Origin: Streptomyces sp. TLI_053
GTDB taxonomy: Bacteria > Actinomycetota > Actinomycetes > Streptomycetales > Streptomycetaceae
DNA length: 64,000 nt
NCBI RefSeq assembly: GCF_900105395.1
Contig: NZ_LT629775.1
Span: 1,054,001-1,118,000 of the forward strand
Direction: 5' to 3'
The position numbers and the translations under genes were made by a program. Shown here one piece after another: positions 24,956-34,229 of this stretch. How positions within the stretch are numbered: position 1 is the first letter of the stretch; the number at the start of each line of letters is the position of its first letter. Under the pieces are notes generated by a model, which saw only the letters and a list, made by a program, of their open reading frames with translations, had not been told where the DNA came from and ran no database searches.

Positions 24956-26065
24956 TCAGACCGGGGGGCGACCGAGTCCGGCGGTGTACGGGGCGGCGAG
25001 GAGCGCGACGAGTTCGCGGCGGCTCCGTACGCCGGTCTTGGTGAAGGCCGACTTCAGGTGGTCCTGGACGGTGGCCGGGCTCAGGAAGAGCCGGCGGGCT
25101 ATGTCCCTGGTGCTCAGGCCCCGTACCGCCTGCAGGACCACCTCCTGCTCCCGGGGGGAGAAGCGGTGTGCCAGCAGGGACAGCGGAATGACGTCGACCG
25201 GGCTCGCGGGCTGCGCGACCAGGGCGACGCTGCCCCGCGGGCCCTGGTCGAGCAGGGAGGCGTGGACGGCGACCCACTGGCCGTTGGGGCGGCGCAGCCG
25301 GGTCCAGGCGTGGGCGGCGGAGGCCGCGTGGGTGCGGGCCCGCTCGGAGAGGTAGACCAGCGCGGTCGGCACTCCGGCGGGACGGTACTGCCCCTCGGCG
25401 AGCTCCTCGAACAGCTGTCGCGCCCCGGCGTCCGCGGAGGTGAGCTGCCCGGTGGGACCGATGACGGCGACCGCGAGCCAGTACGGTCCGTCCTGCGGAT
25501 CCGCTCGGCCGTCCTGCCCGTCAGGGGTGCCCGCGGCGGGCAGCGCGTAGTCGCGCAGGGCGACGGCCACGGCCCGGGCGGCCCGTTCGGCCAGTCGCTG
25601 CTCGCTCGCCCCGAAAGGCGCCGATCCGGCCGCGCGCATCAGCGCGGCGGCTCCCCACCGCCCGCCGCCGACGTCGAAGTTCATCCGCAGCTCGTCGCCC
25701 AGTCCGTACTCGGAGAGCAACTCCCGGTAGCGCACGCTGCGTTCGGGGCGGCCACCGGTGGCGCGGTGGACGGTCTCGACGACCCGGCCGGCGGCCCGGA
25801 TGTCGACGAACCGGGTCGTGTCGTCGGACCACATCTCCAGCCTTATGGCGTGCTCGAAGGCGGTCGGCTGCAGGCCCTCGGCAACCGTGGAGGTCAGGAA
25901 GCCGGTGACCGGATCGGCCCCGTGCAGGCAGCCCGCTTCGGAGCCGAGAGCGGGCCCGAGGACGGTGAGGAGCTGCCGGAAGAACTGCTCCAGCGGGAGC
26001 TTCGCTGCCGCCAGATCGTCGATCTCTCCCATCATGCGGCGTTCCCTGGCGCGGAAGGAGGTCAT
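24956..26065 (-). CDS. LuxR-type transcriptional regulator
   Basis: Response-type regulator of about 369 residues with a C-terminal LuxR helix-turn-helix (about 295-355: FSPREQEVVLQAVRGLSTRD, IARRLFLSPATVQDHLKSAF, TKTGVRSRRELVAL). The N-terminal 150 residues (FFRQLLTVLGPALGSEAGCL, then FVDIRAAGRVVETVHRATGG) look like a GAF/autoinducer-like sensory part, and the middle (YWLAVAVIGPTGQLTSADAG) resembles a PAS segment. The start is uncertain: ATG 26065 lies directly after TGAGGAG, but ATG 26035, with AGGGA at good spacing, would give a product ten residues shorter. No partner kinase is adjacent. Confidence 0.85.
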   Translation of the reverse strand: MTSFRARERRMMGEIDDLAAAKLPLEQFFRQLLTVLGPALGSEAGCLHGADPVTGFLTSTVAEGLQPTAFEHAIRLEMWSDDTTRFVDIRAAGRVVETVHRATGGRPERSVRYRELLSEYGLGDELRMNFDVGGGRWGAAALMRAAGSAPFGASEQRLAERAARAVAVALRDYALPAAGTPDGQDGRADPQDGPYWLAVAVIGPTGQLTSADAGARQLFEELAEGQYRPAGVPTALVYLSERARTHAASAAHAWTRLRRPNGQWVAVHASLLDQGPRGSVALVAQPASPVDVIPLSLLAHRFSPREQEVVLQAVRGLSTRDIARRLFLSPATVQDHLKSAFTKTGVRSRRELVALLAAPYTAGLGRPPV

Positions 26066-26235
26066 CTCCTCACCAGGGCAAGGAGGCCGGCGCGGACCCC
26101 GCAGCGATCCCGGGACGTCGCCGGTCGCCACCGACCGACATGGTCCGTCCCACCGGCAGCCGGCGGGCAGATTCTTTGACTGATCATCACCTTTTACTAC
26201 CCTGAAGTGGGTTGACGAACACCGGACAACGCGTG

Positions 26236-27417
26236 CTACGCGTCCTGCGGTGCCGGTTCCGCTTCGGCGGGTCGGCGTTCGGGGGCCGTGGGCTCGGGCA
26301 GGGTGCGGAAGAGCAGCCAGCTCAGCGCGGGCATGGCGATCAAGGGTGTCAGGGCGGTCTGCAGGGACGTGGAGTCGGCCAGGCGTCCCAGGAGGGGGCT
26401 GATCAGGCCGCCGACACTGACGGTGAGTCCGAGGGTGACGCCGCTGGCGGTGCCGATGCGGGAGGGCAGGTAGTCCTGGCCGAGGGTGACCTGCAGCGAG
26501 AAGGGGACGTACAGGCCGGCGGAGGTGAGGGCCACGAACAGGAACAGGGCCGGCCCGGGCGCGCAGACCACTCCGGCGACGGCGACGACCGAGACGAGGT
26601 AGGACCAGCGGGAGACCCGGACCCGGTCGTAGCGGTTGGCCAGGGAGCCGCCCAGGACCGAGCCGACGGCACCGCCGAGGAACAGCAGGAACAGGGCCGC
26701 GGTCCCCGCGGTCGCACTTCCGTGGGTGCGCTCCCGGGCGTAGAGGGAGACGAAGGTGCTCAGGCCGGTGAAAACGATCGAACGGAAGACCACGGCCAGG
26801 GACAGCCTCACGAAGGAGGCCACGTCGTCGGGCCCGACGGCCGGCGTCCCGGCGGACACACCGGCCCGGCGCCGGCCCAGGGTCCGGAGCACCGGGACGC
26901 ACAGCGCGGTGCCGACCAGGGCGGGCAGGACCAGGACCGGCGTCCAGCGCAGTGAGCCGTGTCCGACCGCGGCCGACACCATGAGCGGGGCGAGCGCGAA
27001 GCCGATGTTGCCGCCCAGCGAGAACCAGCTCATCGCGCTGTGACTGCCCCGGCCGACCAGCCGGGCCGTGCGGGCGGACTCGGGATGGTAGGCGGCGACC
27101 CCGATGCCGGAGATCGCGACGAAGAGCAGCGTGAGCGCGTACGAGCCGCTCAGACCGCTCAGGCCGATGCCCGCCCCGCTGAGCAGGGTGCTGACCGGCA
27201 GCAGCCACGGCATCGCCCACCGGTCGGTGAGCGCGCCGAACAGCGGCTGGGCCACCGACGACAACAGGGACGCGGCCAGCACGATGCCGGAGGCGACGGC
27301 GTAGCCGTAGTGGCGGTCGGCCACGAAGTAGGGGATCAGCGCCGCGACGGCGCCCTGGTAGACGTCGACGCAGGCGTGCCCCACGGACAGCAGAGAGATC
27401 GTTGTGTTCCTTCGCAC
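26236..27417 (-). CDS. MFS transporter, Fsr (fosmidomycin resistance) type
   Basis: Twelve-helix exporter of 393 residues. The GTG at 27417 opens RRNTTISLLSVGHACVDVYQ, where VDxxQGAVxALIP is the fingerprint of the Fsr subfamily. The helix 2-3 loop reads LFGALTDRWAMPWLLP, and the fourth helix has AAYHPESARTARL. It ends in a charged Glu/Pro-rich tail. Divergent from an AraC regulator only 51 bp away, which is probably its controller. Exports an unknown drug or metabolite. Confidence 0.9.
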   Translation of the reverse strand: MRRNTTISLLSVGHACVDVYQGAVAALIPYFVADRHYGYAVASGIVLAASLLSSVAQPLFGALTDRWAMPWLLPVSTLLSGAGIGLSGLSGSYALTLLFVAISGIGVAAYHPESARTARLVGRGSHSAMSWFSLGGNIGFALAPLMVSAAVGHGSLRWTPVLVLPALVGTALCVPVLRTLGRRRAGVSAGTPAVGPDDVASFVRLSLAVVFRSIVFTGLSTFVSLYARERTHGSATAGTAALFLLFLGGAVGSVLGGSLANRYDRVRVSRWSYLVSVVAVAGVVCAPGPALFLFVALTSAGLYVPFSLQVTLGQDYLPSRIGTASGVTLGLTVSVGGLISPLLGRLADSTSLQTALTPLIAMPALSWLLFRTLPEPTAPERRPAEAEPAPQDA

Positions 27418-27468
27418 CCGCCCATGCTGCGAGAGGCGGCAGCTGTCCCGCTTTCGATAGATTGCCAG

Positions 27469-28215
27469 ATGATGAAGGAAATCCGCCACGAGTCCGTCGC
27501 GCCGACCCGGACCCAGCGTCTCGCGTCCGGCGGCGAGATCGACGCGCACCGCCACGACGACCACCAGATCGTCTACGCCGGCCGGGGCGCCGTCGCCGTC
27601 ACCACCGACGCCGGCTCATGGGTCGCCCCCGCCACCCGGGCGCTCTGGATCCCGGCGGGCACCGCCCACCGGCACCGGGCCCACGGTCAGCTCGACCTCC
27701 ACCTCGTCGGCCTGCCCGTGACCGAGAACCCGCTCGGCCTCGACACTCCGGCGGTCCTGACCGTCAGCCCTCTCCTCCGCGAACTGATCGTCGCCTGCAC
27801 GCGCTCCCCCGACGACCACAGCCCGCCCCAGCTGCGCCTGCGCGCCGTCATGCTCGATCAGCTCAGGGTCTCCCCCGAACAGCCACTGCACCTGCCGACC
27901 CCCACCGACCCGCTGCTCCGGGAACTGCACGACATCCTGAGCGCCGACCCGGCGGACAACCGCTCCCTCGACGAGCTCGGCCGACAGATCGGCGCCGGCG
28001 CCCGCACCCTCTCCCGCCGTCTCCACGACGATCTCGGCCTCACCTACCCGCAATGGCGCACCCAGGTCCGACTCCACCACGCACTGGTCCTCCTCGCCGA
28101 CCGGACCCCCGTCACCACCGTCGCGATCCGCTGCGGCTGGTCGTCGGCAAGCACCTTCATCGACGTGTTCCGCCGCGCCTTCGGCCACACCCCCGGGTCC
28201 CGCCCGACGGCCTGA
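27469..28215 (+). CDS. AraC family transcriptional regulator with cupin sensor
   Basis: Regulator of 248 residues. The N-terminal cupin part has GGEIDAHRHDDHQIVYAGRG with the His cluster of small-molecule-binding cupins, and WIPAGTAHRHRAHG. The C-terminal AraC DNA-binding domain reads LDELGRQIGAGARTLSRRLH and WRTQVRLHHALVLLADRTPV, with the second helix-turn-helix VAIRCGWSSASTFIDVFRRA. Two adjacent ATGs (27469, 27472) lack a Shine-Dalgarno; the AT-rich upstream TAGATT suggests a leaderless message. Paired with the divergent MFS gene. Confidence 0.92.
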   Translation: MMKEIRHESVAPTRTQRLASGGEIDAHRHDDHQIVYAGRGAVAVTTDAGSWVAPATRALWIPAGTAHRHRAHGQLDLHLVGLPVTENPLGLDTPAVLTVSPLLRELIVACTRSPDDHSPPQLRLRAVMLDQLRVSPEQPLHLPTPTDPLLRELHDILSADPADNRSLDELGRQIGAGARTLSRRLHDDLGLTYPQWRTQVRLHHALVLLADRTPVTTVAIRCGWSSASTFIDVFRRAFGHTPGSRPTA

Positions 28216-28365
28216 CGCGACGGGACCTCGGCCGCGGCCCGTCCACAGGTGCGGCCCACCGTTCCTGGACCCGCCCGTCGCCGACCTGCGCCCGGCGGGC
28301 GTCCAGGGCGGCGTCCGGGGCGGCGTCCGGGCACGCACGGCCCGCGACCCGGCGGGCGGGCCCCG

Positions 28366-29778
28366 TCAACCCGCGACGCGGGCCATCCACGCCTCGACCT
28401 CGTCCGACGAGCGCGGCAGGCCCGCCGACAGGTTCTCGGCCCCGTCGGCGGTCACCAGCAGGTCGTCCTCGATCCGGACCCCGATGCCGCGCCACTCCTC
28501 GGGGACGGTGAGGTCGTCCGGCTGGAAGTACAGGCCCGGCTCCACCGTGAGGACCATGCCCGGCTCCAGCACGCCGTCGACGTACTCCTCGTTGCGGGCC
28601 TCGGCGCAGTCGTGGACGTCCAGGCCGAGCATGTGGCCGGTGCCGGCCATGGTGAAGCGGCGCTGGAGGCCGAGCTCGTACGCACGCTCCGCCGGGCCCT
28701 CCAGGAAGCCCCACTCGACCAGCTTCTCCGCCAGGTGGCGCTGCGCCGCCACGTGGAAGTCGCGGTAGGCGGCGCCCGGCTTCACGGCGGCGATGCCCGC
28801 CTCCTGGGCCTCGTACACCGCGTCGTACACCTTGCGCTGCACCGGGGTGAACGAGCCGCTGATCGGCAGCGTCCGGGTGACATCGGCGGTGTAGAGCGTG
28901 CGCGTCTCCACACCCGCGTCGAGGAGCAGCAGGTCGCCGACGCGCACCGGGCCGTCGTTGTCGGTCCAGTGCATGATCGTGGCGTGCTCGCCGGCGGCGC
29001 AGATCGAGCCGTAGCCGACGGCGTTGCCCTCCAGGCGGGCACGGCGGAAGAAGGTGCCCTCGATCCACCGCTCCGAGGAGGCGACGGCCCGGGAGAGCTC
29101 GCCCACGCAGTCGGTGAAGCCGCGCACGGTGGAGTCCACCGCCTTGCGCAGTTCGTCGATCTCCCAGGCGTCCTTGACGAGACGGAGTCCGCTCAGCGCT
29201 TCCTCCAGTCCGGCGTCGCGTTCCGGGTCGGTGGTGACCGCCGCCTCGAGGGCCGGGTCGATGCCGCGCACGATGCGGGTGGGGACGTCGGGAGCGGCTG
29301 CCAGGTCGCTCGCCGCCGTACGGACGTCGCGGCAAGCCAGCCCGAGCACGCGCTCCGACTCCGCGAGCGAGCGGCGGCGACCCATCCACAGCTCGGCGGT
29401 GTAACCGAGCCAGAACTCGTCGGTGTCCCGGCCGTCCCGCGGCAGTTGGTAGCAGTACGCGTCGTGGCCGCCGTCCCGGCGGGGTTCGAGCACGAGGGCG
29501 CAGTCGCGGGCCTGGTCGCCGGTCATGTGGACGTAGCCGGAGTACGGGCGGAACGGGTAGGTGTCGTCGTTCGAGCGGGTCCTGAGGCCGCCGGAGGGGA
29601 CGACCAGCCGCTCGCCCGGGAACAGCGCGGACAGAGCGGCGCGACGGTGGGCCGTGTACGGGGCCTGCTCGTCCTGCGCGAGGTCGTGCTGTTCGGTGTC
29701 GGCCCAGCCCGTCCGCATCAGGGCCGACAGCTCGGCGGAGACTCCCGGGTAGAGACCGTTCTTGCGCGCCTTCGCCAC
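28366..29778 (-). CDS. M24 family metallopeptidase (Xaa-Pro aminopeptidase-like)
   Basis: Aminopeptidase P-type enzyme of 470 residues that would remove N-terminal residues before proline, using two metal ions; cytoplasmic. The pita-bread domain (from about residue 220) shows all ligands: LLLLDAGVE and YTADVTRTLPISG (two Asp), GTGHMLGLDVHD (His), LTVEPGLYF (Glu) and GVRIEDDLLV (Glu). The N-terminal domain begins KARKNGLYPGVSAELSALM. The GTG at 29778 follows AGGAG. Divergent from a TrmB/LuxR-like regulator with a palindrome between them, which suggests direct control. It is convergent with the AraC gene; the 150-bp gap carries short gcggcgtccgg repeats. Confidence 0.93.
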   Translation of the reverse strand: MAKARKNGLYPGVSAELSALMRTGWADTEQHDLAQDEQAPYTAHRRAALSALFPGERLVVPSGGLRTRSNDDTYPFRPYSGYVHMTGDQARDCALVLEPRRDGGHDAYCYQLPRDGRDTDEFWLGYTAELWMGRRRSLAESERVLGLACRDVRTAASDLAAAPDVPTRIVRGIDPALEAAVTTDPERDAGLEEALSGLRLVKDAWEIDELRKAVDSTVRGFTDCVGELSRAVASSERWIEGTFFRRARLEGNAVGYGSICAAGEHATIMHWTDNDGPVRVGDLLLLDAGVETRTLYTADVTRTLPISGSFTPVQRKVYDAVYEAQEAGIAAVKPGAAYRDFHVAAQRHLAEKLVEWGFLEGPAERAYELGLQRRFTMAGTGHMLGLDVHDCAEARNEEYVDGVLEPGMVLTVEPGLYFQPDDLTVPEEWRGIGVRIEDDLLVTADGAENLSAGLPRSSDEVEAWMARVAG

Positions 29779-29870
29779 GTCGTTCTCCTCTGCCTTCACT
29801 ACCGGACCGCGTTCACCCGCCGAGGAGCCCCGGCAGCCCCCGGACCGTACTGCGGGGCGGCGCTTCCGGG

Positions 29871-29894
29871 AGTGCCACCGGTGCCAGTGGCACT
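29871..29894. promoter_or_regulatory. Operator palindrome between peptidase and regulator
   Basis: AGTGCCAC-N8-GTGGCACT, perfect 8-bp arms, 41 bp before the regulator start. It probably binds that regulator. Confidence 0.6.
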
Positions 29895-29934
29895 GATCGG
29901 CCACCCGGCCCGGTGGTCCTCGATAATGCGGTGC

Positions 29935-30918
29935 ATGGCGAATGCGAAACTGGGCGAGGCCCTGCGGATGCTGGGGATCGGCTCCGCAGCCGGCCGCGTG
30001 TACCTGTCGCTCCTCGAGCTGGCCCCCGCCCCGCTCACCGAGATCGGCGAAGCGACCGGGCTCGCCGGTGCCGAGTTCGCCGCGGCGTACGGGGAGCTGG
30101 TCGACGCCGGGCTGGCCGACGCCGCCACCGAGGGCACGGACGTGGTGGCGCCGGTGCCTCCCGCCGCGGGGCTCGAGATCCTCGCGCGGCACCGGGCGGC
30201 CGAACTCGAAGGGTCGCGCATCGCCGTGGGCGGGGCGTTCGAGTCGTTCCGCCGCCGGCGGCTCACGGTGCACAACGACAACCTCGTCGAAGTGGTGACC
30301 GGCGACGCCGTCGGCCCGCGACTGCGCCAGGCGTGGGCCAGCGCCCGCGAGCAGATCCGTCAGCTCGAATCCCCGCCCTACTTCCCCCAGGGCGAAGCCG
30401 TCGAGGACGCGCTGGCGACCCTCGCCCGCGGTGTGACGCAGCGGGTCGTCTACTCGAAGGCGTCACTGGAGATGCCCGGGCGGCTGGAGTCGGCCATCGA
30501 ACCGTGCGTCGAGGCCGGCGAGCTGGCCCGGGTGGCGCCGACGGTACCGGTCAAGCTGGTGATCATCGATGAGGCGTACGCACTGGTGTCCCTGTCGATC
30601 AGGGAGACGGACGTGCACAACACCATGCTGGTGGTGCAGCCGTGCGGCCTGCTCTCCGCACTCCTCGCACTCTTCGAGCAGACCTGGCAGCAGGCGCTCC
30701 CCTTCCACGGCCGCGCCACCCGCCCGGCCGGCCTGCTGCCGGCCGACCGCCGCCTGCTCCGCCTCCTCGCCGGCGGTGCGAGCGACGAGGTCATCGCCCG
30801 CGAACTGGGCATCAGCCGCCGCACCTTCTTCCGCCGGCTCCAGACCCTGATGGCCCGTCTGGGCGCCGAGAACCGCTTCCAGATGGCCCTCCAGGCGCAG
30901 CGCTCCGGCTGGCTGTAG
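29935..30918 (+). CDS. TrmB-like / LuxR-type helix-turn-helix regulator
   Basis: Regulator of 327 residues with two DNA-binding elements. The N-terminal winged helix reads LGIGSAAGRVYLSLLELAPA, PLTEIGEATGLAGAEF and GELVDAGL, which is TrmB-like. The C-terminal LuxR-like helix-turn-helix is DRRLLRLLAGGASDEVIARE, LGISRRTFFRRLQTLMARLG. A middle sensor segment lies between (about 95-255). This layout is common in streptomycetes as a family that pairs with a neighbouring enzyme gene. Here the divergent M24 peptidase is the partner. Starts at ATG 29935. Confidence 0.88.
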   Translation: MANAKLGEALRMLGIGSAAGRVYLSLLELAPAPLTEIGEATGLAGAEFAAAYGELVDAGLADAATEGTDVVAPVPPAAGLEILARHRAAELEGSRIAVGGAFESFRRRRLTVHNDNLVEVVTGDAVGPRLRQAWASAREQIRQLESPPYFPQGEAVEDALATLARGVTQRVVYSKASLEMPGRLESAIEPCVEAGELARVAPTVPVKLVIIDEAYALVSLSIRETDVHNTMLVVQPCGLLSALLALFEQTWQQALPFHGRATRPAGLLPADRRLLRLLAGGASDEVIARELGISRRTFFRRLQTLMARLGAENRFQMALQAQRSGWL

Positions 30919-30983
30919 CTCCCGCCCGCCGGCGCACCCGCCCCCACCGGCCGCGGACCGACGGCAGACCGGCCTCGGACCCG

Positions 30984-31027
30984 CCGCGAGGTCGGACGCG
31001 GGTCGGACGCAAGGTCGGACGCGGGTC
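30984..31027. repeat. Short direct repeat before the riboswitch
   Basis: The sequence aggtcggacgcgggtcg occurs at about 30990-31006 and again at 31012-31028. No function is evident. Confidence 0.6.
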
Positions 31028-31059
31028 GACAGCGCCCTGACCAAGCCTGATACCTTTCG

Positions 31060-31245
31060 ATCGCCGTGGTGTTCGGGAAACCGGTCGAAGTCCGGTGCGG
31101 CCCTCGCCACTGTTGCCGCGGAGTACCGCGGCCCTCGCTGACCGGCTTCCCCCGCGGTCAGGACCACTGGGCGGCCGGACGAGCCACCCGGGAAGGTCGG
31201 CCGCGGCACGTCGATGCGGAAGCCAGGAGACCGGCCACGGCACGA
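31060..31245 (+). promoter_or_regulatory. Cobalamin riboswitch
   Basis: The AdoCbl/cobalamin riboswitch core is readable: GTTCGGGAAACCGG, then AAGTCCGGTGCGG, CCTCGCCACTG, and, about 110 nt later, the conserved 3' B12 box GGAAGCCAGGAGACCGGCC (31217-31235). The variable insert between them is GC-rich and forms long stems (for example gccgcgg...ccgcggc). It ends about 30 nt before the GTG of the binding protein, so it probably controls translation initiation. Expected action: vitamin B12 lowers expression of the importer and of the coupled CbiX/ferredoxin gene. Confidence 0.9.
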
Positions 31246-31273
31246 CATGTTCCACGAGGGTCTTGGAGAACAC

Positions 31274-32338
31274 GTGCCCAGCGGTCTGCTGCATCCGTTC
31301 CGTTCCATATGTTCCGTTCGTCCTACTCTTCCCGCACGCATCGCACGCCCGCCACGTGCCGGGCGAGCGGCCGCCGCCGTCCTGCTCGTCGGCGTGCTCG
31401 GAGGGTGCGCCGGCGCCCCCGCTCCCGCCGCGTCCGGCGGCTCGACCGTGAGTGGCGCGCCGGTCGACCTGGACAACTGCGGGACCACCGTGTCGGTCGG
31501 TACGCCGCCCGAACGGCTGGTGACGCTCAACCAGGGTGCCACCCAGGTGGCCCTGGCCCTCGGCCTGGAGTCCCGGATGGCCGGTACCGCCTACCTCGAC
31601 GACGCCGTCCCGGAGAAGTGGAAGGCGGCCTACGACTCCGTCCCGGTGCTCTCCAAGGAGTACCCGACGAAGGAGAAGCTCCTCGCGTCCCGCCCCGACT
31701 TCCTGTACGCCTCCTACGCCAGCGCCTTCACCGACAAGGCCGTGGGCTCCCGGGAGGAACTGCGCGGCCAGGGCATCCCGTCGTACGTGTCCCCGTTCGG
31801 CTGCTCGGACAAGAGCAAGGTCGCGCCGACGACCTGGCAGGCGATGTGGGGCGAACTGAACGACGTCGCCAAGGTCTTCGGCGTCACGGAGCGGGCCACC
31901 GCGATCCAGCGGGGGCAGGAGCAGCAGCTGGCACAGCTCGGGGCGACGGCCGCCGGCAAGGGCCTGAAGGTCCTGTGGTTCGACTCGGACACCAAGACGC
32001 CGTTCGTCGGCGCCGGTCACGGCGGGCCCCAGCTGGTGCTCGACGCCGTGGGCGCCGCCAACGTCTTCGGGGACCTGCCCGGCGGCTGGCAGAACGTGAG
32101 CTGGGAGAAGGTCGTCGCCGCGGACCCGGACGCCGTCGTGATCGCGGACGCCGACTGGGACACCGCCCAGTCCAAGATCGACTACTTGCAGGGCGACCCG
32201 GTGCTGAGCAAGCTCACCGCCGTGCAGCGCAAGGCCTTCGTGGTGGTGCCGTTCTCCGAGTCGACCCCCGGTGTGCTGCTCGCCGACGGCGCCGCCCGGG
32301 TGTCCGCGGGACTGAGCCGGCTGCACCAGGGTTCATGA
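31274..32338 (+). CDS. ABC transporter substrate-binding lipoprotein (FecB/BtuF type)
   Basis: Periplasmic-binding-protein-like lipoprotein of 354 residues. The GTG at 31274 follows TTGGAG. A long N-terminal segment leads into a signal peptide with lipobox LGGC (Cys45). The fold starts at CGTTVSVGTPPERLVTLNQG and includes family segments RPDFLYASYASAF and WQNVSWEKVVAADPDAVVIA. Its mRNA carries a cobalamin riboswitch, so the cargo is likely cobalamin, cobinamide or a cobalt complex rather than a siderophore. Coupled to the permease by an ATGA overlap. Confidence 0.92.
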   Translation: MPSGLLHPFRSICSVRPTLPARIARPPRAGRAAAAVLLVGVLGGCAGAPAPAASGGSTVSGAPVDLDNCGTTVSVGTPPERLVTLNQGATQVALALGLESRMAGTAYLDDAVPEKWKAAYDSVPVLSKEYPTKEKLLASRPDFLYASYASAFTDKAVGSREELRGQGIPSYVSPFGCSDKSKVAPTTWQAMWGELNDVAKVFGVTERATAIQRGQEQQLAQLGATAAGKGLKVLWFDSDTKTPFVGAGHGGPQLVLDAVGAANVFGDLPGGWQNVSWEKVVAADPDAVVIADADWDTAQSKIDYLQGDPVLSKLTAVQRKAFVVVPFSESTPGVLLADGAARVSAGLSRLHQGS

Positions 32339-33414
32339 GCACCGCGCCCCACCCCGTCGCGCGGCCCGCCGGCCGGGGCCGCGCGACGGCGGCCCTGACC
32401 GTCGGCGCGGCCCTGCTGCTGGCCACCGTGCTGCTCGGCCTGGCCGTGGGCTCGCAGCACGAGCCGGTCCCGACCGTGATCGACGTCGTGATGCGCCGGC
32501 TCGGGCTCGGCAGCCCGGACGTGACGCTGCTGGACGACCGGATCGTCTGGCAACTGCGACTCCCCCGGGTGCTGGGAGCGGCTGCCACCGGCGCCGGGCT
32601 GGCGGTCTGCGGCGCGGTGCTGCAGACGCTGACCGGGAACGACCTGGCCGATCCCTTCCTGCTCGGGATCTCGGACGGAGCCGCCGCCGGCGCGGTCACC
32701 GTGATCGTCCTCGGCGTCGGCGTGACCGGTGCCGTGGGCACCGGCGCGGTGGCGACGGCGGCCTTCGCCGGCGCCCTGCTCGCCGCCACCGCCGTCCTGG
32801 CACTGGCCGGCGCCCGCAACCGGTCGCTGCCGACCACCCGGACCGTGCTCGCCGGCATCGCGGTGGGACAGATGTGCGGGGCCTTCACCTCGTTCGTCGT
32901 GATGGTCCTCGGGGACCGCAACGCGGCGCGCGGCGTCATGGAGTGGACACTGGGCTCCGTCGCCGGCGTGCGGTGGCCCACCGCCGTCTTCCTGACCGCG
33001 GTCGCGCTGATCGGCGTGACGGTCCTGACCTCCTCGGCCCGCGACCTGGACGCCTTCGCCTTCGGCGAGACCTCCGCCCGCTCCCTCGGCGTCCACGTGG
33101 AACGCACCCGCTGGCTCCTCGTCGCCACCGCCGCCCTGGTGACCGCGTGCCTGGTCGCCAACACCGGCGTCATCGGCTTCCTCGGCCTGGTCGTACCGCA
33201 CGTGGTCCGTCTCGCCTGCGGACCGCGCCACGCGCTGCTGCTGCCCGTGTCGGCGCTGGTGGGCGCGTCCCTCCTGGTGGGCAGCGACATCGTGGCGCGC
33301 TCGATCCTCCCCGATCGGGAGATCCCCGTCGGCGTCGTCACGGCCGGGCTCGGAGCGCCCTTCTTCGCCTGGCTGCTGTGGCGCCAGGGGCGGGCCGACG
33401 GGAGCGCCCTGTGA
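32335..33414 (+). CDS. FecCD/BtuC family ABC transporter permease
   Basis: Polytopic permease of 359 residues (about ten helices). Typical elements: RIVWQLRLPRVLGAAATGAG, GAVLQTLTGNDLADPFLLGI with the conserved NPLA/DPFLLG-type turn, and GVIGFLGLVVPHVVRLACGP near the C-terminus with the coupling loop before it. ATG 32335 overlaps the binding-protein stop, and its stop overlaps the GTG of the ATPase. Part of the B12-regulated operon. Confidence 0.95.
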   Translation: MSTAPHPVARPAGRGRATAALTVGAALLLATVLLGLAVGSQHEPVPTVIDVVMRRLGLGSPDVTLLDDRIVWQLRLPRVLGAAATGAGLAVCGAVLQTLTGNDLADPFLLGISDGAAAGAVTVIVLGVGVTGAVGTGAVATAAFAGALLAATAVLALAGARNRSLPTTRTVLAGIAVGQMCGAFTSFVVMVLGDRNAARGVMEWTLGSVAGVRWPTAVFLTAVALIGVTVLTSSARDLDAFAFGETSARSLGVHVERTRWLLVATAALVTACLVANTGVIGFLGLVVPHVVRLACGPRHALLLPVSALVGASLLVGSDIVARSILPDREIPVGVVTAGLGAPFFAWLLWRQGRADGSAL

Positions 33415-34229
33415 CCGCGACGCCCCCCGTCGAGCTGCGCGTGGAGGGACTTCGTGTGCGCGTCGGCGCGGCCACGCTGCTGGACGGGATCTCGCTCGTG
33501 TTCGGCCCCGGCCGGATCACGGGCCTGCTCGGGCCCAACGGCGCCGGGAAGACCACCCTGCTCCGCACGGTCGCCGGGCTGATCCGGCCGACCGCGGGGC
33601 GGGTCCTCCTGGACGGAACCGACCTCCACACGCTCACGGCCCGCCGACGCGCCCGGCAGGTGGCCTTCATGGAGCAGCAGGCGGACACCCGACTCCCGCT
33701 GACGGCCCGCCAGGTCGTCGAGCTCGGACGCACACCGCACCGCGGCCGCTGGCCCGTACCGGCGAACGCCGCCGCCGACGCCCACGAGAAGTCCGTTCTC
33801 GCCGGCGCCGTCGCCGCCGCCGACGTCGGCCACCTGCTCGACCGGCCCTGGCCGACGCTGTCGGGCGGCGAGCGACAGCGTGTCCAGCTCGCGCGGGCGC
33901 TGGTGCAGGAGCCCGGCGTGCTCCTGCTCGACGAGCCCACCAACCACCTCGACCTGCGCCACCAGCTCGGCTTCCTGGAAACCGTCCGCGGACTGGGCAT
34001 CACCACGGTCGCCGCGCTGCACGACCTCGAACTCGCCGCCGCCTACTGCGACGAGGTCGTCGTCCTGCTCGACGGCCGACTCTTCGCCCACGGGCCCGTC
34101 GCCGAGGTGCTCACCTCCCCCACGATCGCCCGGGTCTACGACGTCGACGTCACCGTGGAGCGGCACCCCCGGCACGACAGACCGCACATCCGGTGGAACG
34201 GACTGCTCCCCGAAAGGACGACCCCATGA
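33411..34229 (+). CDS. ABC transporter ATP-binding protein (FecE/BtuD type)
   Basis: ATPase of 272 residues with Walker A (LLGPNGAGKTTLLRTVAGL), Q-loop (FMEQQADTRLPLT), signature LSGGERQRV, Walker B VLLLDEPTNHLD and switch His (AALHD). GTG start at 33411 overlaps the permease stop (GTGA); the stop overlaps the next gene (ATGA). It energises the importer encoded just upstream. Confidence 0.96.
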   Translation: MTATPPVELRVEGLRVRVGAATLLDGISLVFGPGRITGLLGPNGAGKTTLLRTVAGLIRPTAGRVLLDGTDLHTLTARRRARQVAFMEQQADTRLPLTARQVVELGRTPHRGRWPVPANAAADAHEKSVLAGAVAAADVGHLLDRPWPTLSGGERQRVQLARALVQEPGVLLLDEPTNHLDLRHQLGFLETVRGLGITTVAALHDLELAAAYCDEVVVLLDGRLFAHGPVAEVLTSPTIARVYDVDVTVERHPRHDRPHIRWNGLLPERTTP

